From Montifringilla adamsi (taxonomy: Eukaryota > Chordata > Aves > Passeriformes > Passeridae): a stretch of 64,000 bases of DNA. The notes below the pieces were generated by a model. It was not told the origin of the DNA and ran no database searches. It saw only the letters and a program-made list of their open reading frames with translations. The stretch's first letter is position 1, and each line of letters begins with the position of its first letter. The stretch covers positions 11,707,752-11,771,751 of the forward strand of contig JAGGNK010013558.1 of NCBI GenBank assembly GCA_017590115.1, written 5' to 3'. This document shows positions 47,921 to 56,314 of this stretch, one piece after another. Both the position numbers and the translations under genes were made by a program.

Positions 47921-48702
47921 GTGTGTGGATACTATGCCTAATTAGGTAGGAATGTAGACTACAATTTTTTTCTTACTGGATAAATTTACAGCATATCATA
48001 TTTGTTTTCTGCTTTGGCATTTACTATCATGAAACTTGTGGGTGCCTAATTTTCTTTGATGATTTTACCTTACTCTCAAACTTTCTAGAAATTACTATGT
48101 ATTGAAAAATGCTGTGGGTGAGAGGTAAATGGAACATAGTGATGCATGGAAAAGGCTGCTCTAAGTCTCTAGTCTGTATCACTGTGCTCAAGTTCTTGAT
48201 TACTTGATATTAAAGTGTTTAGAATACATGGAAAAACATAAAAAAACTCAATTTATATCCATGAATTAGAAGATAAACTCAAGATAAAAAAGTCTCACTT
48301 GTAATTTAATAATTGGCAACATTGTGCTAGATGTAGGGTGGAACAAACTCAACAACCAGCTTTCTGTCAGATGAACTTTAAATGTCAAAGCATCCCATGA
48401 TAACTTTGCATGTGTTTGGTTTTCAGTGTTTTGGAAACTGTTCACTCACCCTTTTAAAAATTGTCACACTGGTTTGGCTTTGAAAGAATTGTTTAAATAT
48501 ACTCTGAGAGCCAGTAATTTAATGAAAATCTATTAGGTTTCCTGGGTTCTGACAACTTTTGTCATCAGTGAATGTGAAAATGGGAAAATGAGCCTTTCCT
48601 GATTTAGAATTTTTTATGTGTTGTTCATCAAATTTTAAGAGTTTTTTGCCCGTTATAACCTTGATGAGTTAATGAGATTATGCAATATTATTAATGGCAG
48701 AC

Positions 48703-48708
48703 TTTAAT
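48703..48708 (-). terminator. CFAP161: Possible CFAP161 polyadenylation signal (ATTAAA)
   Basis: ATTAAA on the minus strand, about 114 bases after the CFAP161 stop codon. ATTAAA is the commonest variant signal. A canonical AATAAA also occurs inside the last coding exon at 48834-48839. No transcript evidence, so the assignment is tentative. Confidence 0.35.
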
Positions 48709-48821
48709 TTCCATTTTTAAAATAAAAATCTCTAAAACTAAAATACAAACAGAAAGAAACAATAATCAGTCTCATCAACCTCTCCTGGCTGTGGTCTTGG
48801 GCTTTTATGTCCTCTGTCTTT

Positions 48822-48999
48822 TCATGAAACTAATTTATTCTCATACCCTTCTGGGAGAGCTTTGGGTCTTTCAGGCATTGTACCATCTTCAGGACCAGGA
48901 TTTCCTGTAATTATCTCCCAGTAATTCTTATCTTCTTCAACTTTGTGGGAGTCCAGATAATTGTGACAAATGACTTCAAATTCTCTTCCAAAACAAGAC
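48822..48999 (-). CDS. CFAP161: CFAP161 coding exon 7 with stop
   Basis: The acceptor TGACTTTGCAG|G follows. Encodes SCFGREFEVICHNYLDSHKV, EEDKNYWEIITGNPGPEDGT and ends GYENKLVS then TGA (48824-48822). Human ends FGKEAEVVAHTYLDSHRVEKPRNHWMLVTGNP plus a diverged tail. An AATAAA lies inside the final codons (GAG AAT AAA). Confidence 0.95.
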
Positions 49000-51900
49000 C
49001 TGCAAAGTCAAGAGAGATGGGATAGGCAGGGAGAATGAACATATACACAAATTCAGCAAATCTTCATTACTTGTGAATTGTTTGAGATTTTCTCCTTTTT
49101 CTCTTGGTATACTCAGAAATATCACCATGCACTTTCAAATACCAGACCCTTACAAGAAACACAACAGCCCACTTTGTTTCCTATGAATAATTTAGGAATT
49201 TGAAATCCAAAATAAATGCCACCTTTCTGGCCTCAGAGCTAAAAGGAGCCCCAGCAGAATAAGGCCCTAATACACCAACTCGATTTGTAAAAGCTGGTTA
49301 GGCCTTCATCCCTACCTCTCTCTGACTGAGGAAGACTCTGGCTACTTAATAACTTCTTCAGCCTCAAACTTTCTGACCTTTCATCCTCAAACCCCTTGCA
49401 CAAATCCTCAGTCAGGTCTTGCTAAGGAGTTAACGGGAAACACTGGTGCACTCCTAGCAGTGCTTAATCAATATTAATTTAATGCATGTATATTAATTGA
49501 ATTGAGAAATTAACTTTGTTTTGTTGAGACATTAATTCAGACAGACATAAGCATTTAGAAATTTAAGCACTATGGTTTTATTTAGTTCTCTTGTTCCTTA
49601 CACTTCTTAGTATATTCTTTTTTCCCTTCAAAAGTAACCCAAACAACTGACATTGCTCAAGATATTCATAGAGAGCCACCAAGAAACTAGGGAACACTAA
49701 AAGCATGATATGATAATGAAAAATGAAAACAAAATCCAAACAACTAAGACTGATCCAACTGTGTGCAGCAACACAGCAGCACACATTACAGACAAGAAGT
49801 AACACGAGGGAAAGGAGAATGGCACTTTCCATTATTTTCCATTTCCTCAATGTATTCTTAAAGCACCTGTCTTGCTCCTCACAGTAATTCCTGCTGTTGG
49901 CCCATCACTGTGCACTCCCCTGCCAGTTGTAAGTTACTCTTACCACACACAGAAGGTCCTTGGAACAGCTAAGTTGCGATTGGTGTAGCAATGAGTAATA
50001 ATAATTTTAGTTTCTGCCTGGAAAAAAAAGAGCAAGGGAAGACACTTGACAAACATTTTTAAACCAATACTGTGAATAAAGACTGTCTTTAACAATTAGT
50101 TAATTTTGACTGTGTTTATTAGTGAGCTTATTCATGTAAATGAGTCTTAGTTCAAGGCTGTGAAGGAACAATTGTATTTGTGGTACTCTGTTGTACACCA
50201 GCACTTCAGGAAGCCTAGCAGTTATCTGGTACAGGAAAATACTGTATTTACAAAAGGTTAAAAACATTTGGAAAATCATCCACTTATTCAGATGCCTTGA
50301 GAATTTTATTAGAGACTTAATGTATAGGACCTGTTAGTTAATCACATCTCCAAATATTGGAAATGGAATTTACTGTCTCAAAAGGCCTTAAAAACAGGTA
50401 AGTAATGCACCCTCACAACATTATAATGTCAAGCTTTGATAATTTCTGATGAGAAAACCTGAACAAGTGAACCTCAAAATGAATAGTTTTTATTAGAAGA
50501 TTCCTAATTAAAGAGATTGTTCCTTCCCTCTTACCCTTCCTAAAAGTAGAGGTCAGAACTGGCATAAGGGAAATATGTGAATAAAATGGACATGACATTT
50601 TTTTCTCAGTAATCCACCTGTTTCAATTAATTTTCATAACATTTCCTACAGTTTTAGTTTCTTACAGGAACTGGAAATCCTTCATGTTCAAGACGCAGTT
50701 GTGGATCCAAGGACTTTGCTTGCCAGAAGGTCAAATAGGAAAGCTCAGCTGTCAGAAATACTTTCTGAAGGCGAGATTTTTTAGCAAAATCTCTAAATGT
50801 TTTGTGGTCACTTGCCAGATAAAACTGTAAATAAAAATATATATTAGGGATAGTATTAATGTAAAAGAAACAAGATATGTAATTTTGAAACATATTCTTG
50901 AACAAAAGAACTTTTCTCTTGGCTCCTGACAGATCAGTCTTCCTAGCTAAAACTATGCAGGCAAAACCCATAGGATAGATTCTATACTGTTGATAAACTC
51001 ATAAAGTAGTTATTCTATATGCAGATTTGTGAATATAAATTTAAAATTGAATTTACATTCCAAATATTTTTATCTCACCAAAGTGATTGTTGAGAAGGAA
51101 AACATTTTCAAAGTTGTGGTGATTTATTTTGACTGCATACACATGTGTAATGCCTTATTTGCTTTTAATTTGCAGTGGGAAAGAATGTTACCATTTAATA
51201 GAAGTCTGCTTCCTCTGAATGATAGAATAGTGCATCACTTTATATTCCTACTATAGATTATCTTCATAAGAAAGGAAATCTTCTCATTTTGGAGTTTCAC
51301 AGAATATTCTGAGTTGGAAGGGACCCACGAGGATCATTAACTCCAATACCTAAGTGAGTTGTTCAAAGTAAAAAACCCTAAAATCTCCTTGAAGAATTCT
51401 TTCATGATTCACAATTTAATTGTGATTTCTTTTTTTTTTCCTTTTCAGATTCCCTTTATTCAGTCATTCTGGCTAACAGCCCCCTTGGCCTGCACACCTG
51501 ACCTCAGGCAAGTAGCATAAACTTTCTAATTAGGTATTACTTATCTGGATCTATGCATGATTCTGAGCCTGTTCTGTAAAACTAAGTCATTGCACCAGGG
51601 TACAGCCTTGTATATCTATTCTTAGAGAGGGATTCAATGCACATTATCAGTATATGCCACTGCCATGTGTAACTTTGTTGCCTTACCAGTTTGTCAGAAA
51701 CCCCTCCTTTTGTCCCAAGAAGAAAGTTTTGCCCGTATCGAAGTGGTTCACCCACTGCACTTCCATCAACACTGTAAAAATTGTAAAAAGGGAAAAAGGT
51801 ACATTCAAATATCAGTTTTACTATTGTTTAGGGGTTTTGTCTGTTTTGGTTTACAGTTAGATGTTGCTTTGTGGCAATATTTTGTATTGTTTACCTTTTG

Positions 51901-53136
51901 AAATAGGTAAAATATCTTAACCTAAGGCTGAGCCTTTGACTACAGAGCAGGACCCTGTTCTTCTGTTTCTTCTCCAGCAAACAGCAGCAATTAAATATAT
52001 ATTTGAGAGAGAGAATATGCTGGGTTTTTTAGAACAGAACCATGTCCACTTCAAGGAAAGCAAAAGTAATGACACATATTTCTGCTTGCAGGAGAGTGAA
52101 TATTAATACTAGTGATATTTGGAAATGTTTTGTCTGCAACTGGAATAAAAACAGCTGCAGAATTTACCAAATGATGCAGTGAACTTGATTCTGTCTTCAC
52201 ACCTAAGCTGATTTAGAGGTCCTTGGAATTAATCAGAGTAATATGCAGCATAGAATCCAGCTTAATGCATGACTGAAGACTCTTTCTTAACTAAATTAAA
52301 TTTACTCACATTCCTTTGTATATTAGCAAATTTTGTTGCATATTTCTCAAAACAAGATACCTAAAGCTAAAATAATAACTGAAAACAACTCAGAATAAAG
52401 TAGCAGACCTTACAATACAGAAAGCATTTCGACCTATGGGGTCCACCCTCTTGACTGCACTAAGTCCACGTGAGATCTGCAGGGGCTCATCTGAGTACAG
52501 GGACACTTCTTCCATGTCAACAGCCAGAGTGACATCACCACGCATTTCGGGGTCCCTCTCCTCCGAGGTCCCTCCCAGATCCGAGGATTTGCAGTCTGGG
52601 TTCATAAGCAACACGGTGTCTCCAAAGTGAACAAATCCATCAGAAGATACCGACAGCTCTACCTAAATTAGAATTTACACGGTACTTTACAGAATTGTCT
52701 GAACTTAACATCAGAAGTATTTTAGTATATAACTTCCGTAGCATTCTTAGTGCAGGCAGAGCAATAATAAGAGTTATGCCACTCTGTGGGGTCATGGGGA
52801 GGCGTACACAACTCTCTTTAAAAATTACCTTCTTGAAAATACTCTCTTGAAGTCTGGCTAATCTCTGTACTAAAAGTTGTCCTTTCTCTCTCTTACGGAT
52901 AAAATCCCTCAGGAGGTCCTGTTGGCAAAGGAGAGAGGAGCAGATACGTTATCCAGCACCCACAGTCTCGGGTTTAAAGTGGATTTAGAGAGCGAGGAGG
53001 CAGCCCGGAGCGGGGGGAGCGGCAGTGCCCGGGATGGCAGTGCCCGGGATGGCAGTGCCCGGGATGGCGGTACCTGCTGCGCGATCTCGTCCTCCAGCCA
53101 GTTCCCGATGCGGACCCCGAGGCGGTAGGAAGCCAT
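48822..53136 (-). CDS. CFAP161: Cilia- and flagella-associated protein 161 (CFAP161), complete
   Basis: CFAP161 (human C15orf26; FAP161 in Chlamydomonas) is known as a microtubule inner protein of axonemal doublets in motile cilia. Seven minus-strand coding exons are 53136-53074, 52918-52829, 52662-52409, 51771-51687, 50824-50666, 50017-49944 and 48999-48822: 903 bases, 300 codons plus stop, against about 301 residues in human. All junctions are GT-AG and in phase. Diagnostic matches to human are VRIGNW near the start, RGLSAVKRVDPIGRNAFCIV, EPLRYGQNFLLGTKGG, DPQLRLEHEGFPVP, THCYTNRNLAVPR and YLDSHKVEEDKNYWEIITGN. No break or missing conserved block was seen. The promoter carries an RFX-type X-box. 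IL16 lies downstream on the same strand, as in human. Confidence 0.97.
49000..49943 (-). other. CFAP161: CFAP161 intron 6
   Basis: 944-base intron. No mobile element or extra exon recognised. A 90-residue minus-strand open frame at 49,578-49,850 has no recognisable similarity. Confidence 0.75.
49944..50017 (-). CDS. CFAP161: CFAP161 coding exon 6
   Basis: The acceptor CTTTTTTTCCAG|GCA and donor GTGTG|GTAAGA enclose 74 bases, phase 0 in and 2 out. Encodes AETKIIITHCYTNRNLAVPR, then TFCV and a split Trp codon. Human has ANAKILINHCHTNRGLAAHRHLFL. Confidence 0.95.
50018..50665 (-). other. CFAP161: CFAP161 intron 5
   Basis: 648-base AT-rich intron. Nothing recognised. Confidence 0.75.
50666..50824 (-). 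CDS. CFAP161: CFAP161 coding exon 5
   Basis: The acceptor TTTATTTACAG|TTT and donor GTTCCT|GTAAGA enclose 159 bases, 53 codons, phase 0 at both ends. Encodes FYLASDHKTF, LQKVFLTAELSYLTFWQAKS and LDPQLRLEHEGFPVP. Human has LYLSSDHRTL... LQEVYLTDEVSHVNCWQAAF.DPQLRLEYEGFPVP. Confidence 0.97.
50825..51686 (-). other. CFAP161: CFAP161 intron 4 with a CR1 end fragment
   Basis: 862-base intron. It holds the roughly 50-base 3'-terminal CR1 fragment at 51297-51348. Otherwise unique sequence. Confidence 0.75.
51297..51348 (-). mobile_element. CR1 LINE 3'-terminal fragment
   Basis: TCACAGAATATTCTGAGTTGG followed by AAGGGACCCACGAGGATCAT is the reverse complement of the avian CR1 3' end. Only about 50 bases remain, in CFAP161 intron 4. 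Confidence 0.8.
51687..51771 (-). CDS. CFAP161: CFAP161 coding exon 4
   Basis: The acceptor AATTTTTACAG|T and donor AAACTG|GTAAGG enclose 85 bases. The split codon AG+T gives Ser, then VDGSAVGEPLRYGQNFLLGT and KGGVSDKL. Human has SVHRDATGQVLRYGQDFCLGITGGFDNK. LRYGQ and GG are the invariant landmarks. Confidence 0.95.
51772..52408 (-). other. CFAP161: CFAP161 intron 3
   Basis: 637-base AT-rich intron. Nothing recognised. Confidence 0.75.
52409..52662 (-). CDS. CFAP161: CFAP161 coding exon 3
   Basis: The acceptor TCTAATTTAG|GTA and donor GTAAG|GTCTGC enclose 254 bases. Encodes SSDGFVHFGDTVLLMNPDCK, a Ser/Glu-rich divergent part with MRGDVTLAVDM, and QISRGLSAVKRVDPIGRNAF. Human counterparts are TEDGYIHYGDKVMLVNPD, FLRGDLSLCM and PCGLSAVQAKTPIGRNTF. 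Confidence 0.97.
52829..52918 (-). CDS. CFAP161: CFAP161 coding exon 2
   Basis: The acceptor TTTGCCAACAG|GAC and donor AAGAAG|GTAATT enclose 30 codons. Encodes DLLRDFIRKREKGQLLVQRL and ARLQESIFKK. Human has EELMKDFLAKRDKGELLIQRSRRLKQNLLRP. Basic, probably helical and suited to a tubulin surface (inference). Confidence 0.96.
53021..53065 (+). repeat. Three perfect 15-bp tandem repeats (GGCAGTGCCCGGGAT)
   Basis: Units are at 53021-53035, 53036-53050 and 53051-53065, followed by a degenerate start of a fourth (GGCGGT). They lie in CFAP161 intron 1, ending 8 bases from its first splice donor (GT at 53073-53072), inside the CpG-rich promoter region. Each unit holds a CCCGGG palindrome with a CpG. 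Confidence 0.95.
53074..53136 (-). CDS. CFAP161: CFAP161 coding exon 1 with start codon
   Basis: ATG at 53136-53134 with a purine-poor but GC-rich context (CGGCCATGG, matching the Kozak +4 G). Encodes MASYRLGVRIGNWLEDEIAQ plus Q in 21 codons and ends at CAGCAG|GTACCG. GVRIGNW is the conserved N-terminal signature (human GPGVRIGNWNED). No upstream in-frame ATG with similarity was seen, so the start is well supported. Confidence 0.96.
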
Positions 53137-53159
53137 GGCCGGGCCGGGCCGCGTCCCCC

Positions 53160-53173
53160 GTCGCCATAGCGAC
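53160..53173 (-). promoter_or_regulatory. CFAP161: RFX X-box motif upstream of CFAP161
   Basis: GTCGCCATAGCGAC, an imperfect palindrome fitting the X-box consensus GTNRCC-(N0-3)-RGYAAC with a 2-base spacer and one departure (G for the first A of AAC). It lies 24 bases upstream of the ATG. RFX factors are established regulators of motile-cilium genes through such sites. Confidence 0.7.
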
Positions 53174-53187
53174 CGCGCCGCGCCGCG

Positions 53188-53192
53188 ATTGG
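53188..53192 (-). promoter_or_regulatory. CFAP161: Inverted CCAAT box (proximal)
   Basis: ATTGG on the plus strand, that is CCAAT in gene orientation, about 52 bases upstream of the ATG within GCGATTGGTCAG, a good NF-Y-type context. Confidence 0.6.
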
Positions 53193-53221
53193 TCAGCCAG
53201 GGCGGAGAGGACGGGGCGATG

Positions 53222-53226
53222 ATTGG
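53222..53226 (-). promoter_or_regulatory. CFAP161: Inverted CCAAT box (distal)
   Basis: Second CCAAT in gene orientation, in GATGATTGGCCAG, 34 bases beyond the first. Spacing near three helical turns is typical of paired NF-Y sites in TATA-less promoters. Confidence 0.6.
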
Positions 53227-53399
53227 CCAGTCCGAAGAGAACGGGGCGGGGCCAGGGGTGGGGGCTGAGCGGCGCTGAGGGCGGAGCGGGGCCGTGAGGG
53301 GCCGTGGGGTCATGGAGGGTTTCACCGGACAAAAGAGCGTTTAGAGAGGGCAAATCGTCCCGTCCCGCTGTAAATCCAGCACTGCCAGCACACACATCC

Positions 53400-53700
53400 A
53401 ACACACTCGCATGTGTGCCCCAAGTGCACACGTCTTTTAAGTGCCCCCGGGCGTGGTGACTCCAGCGCTGCCCTGGCAGCTTGTTGCAGTGCTCGCCAGT
53501 CCTGTCGGTGGAGCAGCTCCCGGTGTGAAGTTCACCAGAGCAGCCTGAGGCTGTTCGCTCTCGTTCTAGCGCCTACCGTGTCGGTCTGTCCTCCAGAGCA
53601 GCCAGAACAGCTCAGGCCGGTGCCTCCTCGGGCACTTGCCTTTACACTCCATATAAGACAAAGAGGTGCGCCAGTATAACGCAACAAATCAGCTCATGTT
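53400..53700. other. CpG-containing segment upstream of CFAP161
   Basis: Moderately GC- and CpG-rich sequence just beyond the promoter, with a plus-strand open frame of 88 codons (53,413-53,679) that resembles nothing I know. It may be a shore of the CFAP161 island or a divergent promoter. No gene call made. Confidence 0.3.
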
Positions 53701-53728
53701 ATCACTGCACTGCTGGTGAATGCTGTCA

Positions 53729-53935
53729 ATCATAGAACAGTTTGGGCTGAAAGGGACCCTTAAAATCATCTCGTTTCAGCCGTGCCCTGCCGTGGACAGG
53801 GACACCTTCACCTTGCTCCAAGCCCCATCCAACCTGACACTGAGCATTCCTGGGGATGGGGCAGCCACAACCTCTCTGAGCAACCTGTGCCGGTGTTTTA
53901 CCGCCCTCGTTGTGAAAAACTTCCTCGTGTTTAGA
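53729..53935 (-). mobile_element. CR1 LINE 3' fragment
   Basis: Begins ATCATAGAACAGTTTGGGCT and runs through GACAGGGACACCTTCACC, TTGCTCCAAGCCCCATCCAA and GGGGATGGGGCAGCCACAAC, the reverse complement of the CR1 3' region. About 200 bases, 5'-truncated as is usual for CR1. Confidence 0.93.
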
Positions 53936-56283
53936 GGGAGTGAATGTATCAGGTGAATGTTTTGATTGTAAATGTTTTGCTTTGTTAATATCTTGGTTTG
54001 AAATCTACGTGGCAAGTTAAGCTAAGTGACTGTGCCCTGTGTTTATTTTCCAGATAGGCTAAGCCAGTGATCTTCAGAGAAGGTGTAGATCCTTGCACAA
54101 CACATTTAATCCCTTTACCACTGTTATGGTTTTCTTGCAAGCTTGCTGTTGTAAGGTTTCAATGCAGGACAACTTGCAAAGATTAAAAGACAATTGGTTT
54201 TTTGCGTGGACAGCTGGGCTACATTTCGTTATCAGGCAGTTTTGACAGTAATTCACATGAAACTTGGCTCTTTCCTGTTTGTTTTTTAACCCAAAAAGTC
54301 ATTACTCAAAAAGTTATTTAGCACATCCCAAACTTTTAAGGACCAAATTCTATCCATTTTTGTTCAAATAGCACCACTCAGTGTTCAGTTCTGGTAAGTG
54401 ACACTTCCCTACACCTAGCTCTGTTGTCAGCAATGCTGAAAATGTGTATTTAAAATAAGGAAGAAACTTTGTTGATCTTAGCTAAGTGTTAAAAGCCGAA
54501 CACCTTTTTCTTGTTTCAGAATTAGACCACTTAAATCAATATTCAGTAATAAATCATTGTTATAAAATCATCTATTATGCTTAGCTGTGTTATTAAGAGC
54601 AGGTGCACTGTCTTGTTGCAGCATGTAGCTCATATACAGAATTCACAGCAAGCTTCCATGGTTTTGTAGCCTTATGCACTGTCTGTACTTATTTACTTAC
54701 ACACTCTGATGCGTAGAGAAGTATCTGTGCTAAAATATAACTGTGTACGGAAATATCTCCAAGCTTCTCTTAGCAGGATTATACTGAGTATCCTTGTCAC
54801 TTGGAAGGATTCAATTTCTGATTACATAGTATTTCCTGTAAACAAACAAAAAGAGCTCCCTATAAAGATGTTTGAAAATTGAACATCTGCCCTGCAGGAA
54901 AGGTTACAGGCCTATTCAACTCAGTTTCCTTATGAGATAAAATCTGTGTTTACTCCTAACAGTTGTTTGCTTTATTAAATGGTGTGAAGAAAAGCTGTGC
55001 TTGTGAAAGAATTTATCTATGTTTTGTGTGTCAAGTTATGCCAGAGTACAAATTGACCAGAATTAAAGGTCTATGTGATTTACTGAATACAATAATATTG
55101 AATGGTTTTTGTTTGTTTGTTTTTTAAAGTCATTGCCAAGTAAAATTTTAGCCAGCTACTTTCAGAGACTGTTCTACTGTCTGGAGTTGCAGATCTTTTA
55201 TCCTTTCTATCTTCTCTTTTTGTTTTTTTAATGAAAGATAACTAGATGGTTGAGAAGACCCCAAATAGCACACAGAGCTGTCTAAGCCATTAGTTTACAT
55301 AAAAGGCTGGGTTGGTTAGACTTTTAATTGCCTTGAGCTTATCAGAAATGTTTTCAATACTTGAAATGATAAATGCATTGGTAATATCAGGAGCACAAAT
55401 TATCATGTGTGGTCCAATATGACTAAAAGGAGAGGGTCTGAATGGGTGTGAATGTATATTAAGTTCATGAAAGATGAATGTGATCTTACTTAGAGAAGAG
55501 CAAAAATACTAAAACTAAGTCATGAAATCACACACATGTTGGCTGGGAATGTTTTTAATACCTGCCTTTTCTGCCTTGGGAGTGTGTCTATGGGGGTTTT
55601 TTCCTGTTTTCTTTTTCCTTTTGAAAATTGTGAGTATGCCAAATTTGATTAAGAATACAGACTAAATAATACTGCACAAGAGTAAAATGTTCCCTGGGAC
55701 AATTTGTCTCCTTTCATGTTATTATTTTACACTAGCATTATTCTGACACAAGTTATGAATCAGTTTTCTTTGCTGTTATTAGGTTTCTGGCTATTAAAGT
55801 GATTAATCTATTTGTTAATGATATAACTACATTTCTTATTCTAACCTGTGCCTCAAACACTCCTCTGTTCACAGAACAAAAGGAATGAAGTAGTTCGTGT
55901 GATATGATTTAAGAATTGTTGTTTTGCCACTTGTGGGGATGCCTCCCATTTTGGCTGTGAATTCAGTGTGGAGTTTTCCTGTAATGATTTTTGCTGGGAA
56001 GTGGTGAACCTGTTCACGGTACATTATTTTCTGAAATGTAGCAATCCATTAAACTGACCTTTCAAAAAATGTCTTATCTTTTACAAGGAAAAGGAGCAGG
56101 ATTCTTGCATGCCATATTTGCTGATACAGGCACATGAGTGGAAAGTTACCCTATATGGGATCTGGTTAAAGACATCCAAAATTGATATTATTGTTAATTT
56201 GTGTTTTCTAACCAAAAGATTCTGCTGGAAAAGGAGGAAAGGGGAAGGGGATAATTTGTAATGTGTCTAAGTCTAATAATAAC

Positions 56284-56314
<31 letters not shown>

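Larger units (their letters stand above)
26048..48702. other. Intergenic/5'-flanking region between IL16 and CFAP161
   Basis: About 22.7 kb without a coding exon I can support on either strand. Long open frames are absent apart from low-complexity ones. It holds simple repeats (29.4, 35.7, 44.3 and 47.9 kb), a 22-bp duplication at 33,011-33,058 and an ancient LINE relic at 38.1-38.7 kb. A GC-richer patch at about 33,640-34,040 has few CpGs and looks like neither a CpG island nor a known exon. IL16 non-coding 5' exons and promoter are expected here but could not be located. Confidence 0.6.
52980..53340. promoter_or_regulatory. CFAP161: CpG-rich, TATA-less promoter region of CFAP161
   Basis: A sharp rise in GC and CpG density covers the start codon, 5' UTR and upstream DNA, in contrast to the AT-rich surroundings. 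It contains an X-box, two inverted CCAAT boxes and GC boxes (GGGGCGGGGCC near 53,243). The transcription start is not determinable from sequence alone. Confidence 0.8.

Noticed and set aside
52909..53431. Long minus-strand frames of 138 and 148 codons through the CFAP161 promoter
   Set aside because: The first is exon 1 read through into intron and upstream DNA; the second is an out-of-frame shadow. Only 53136-53074 is coding.
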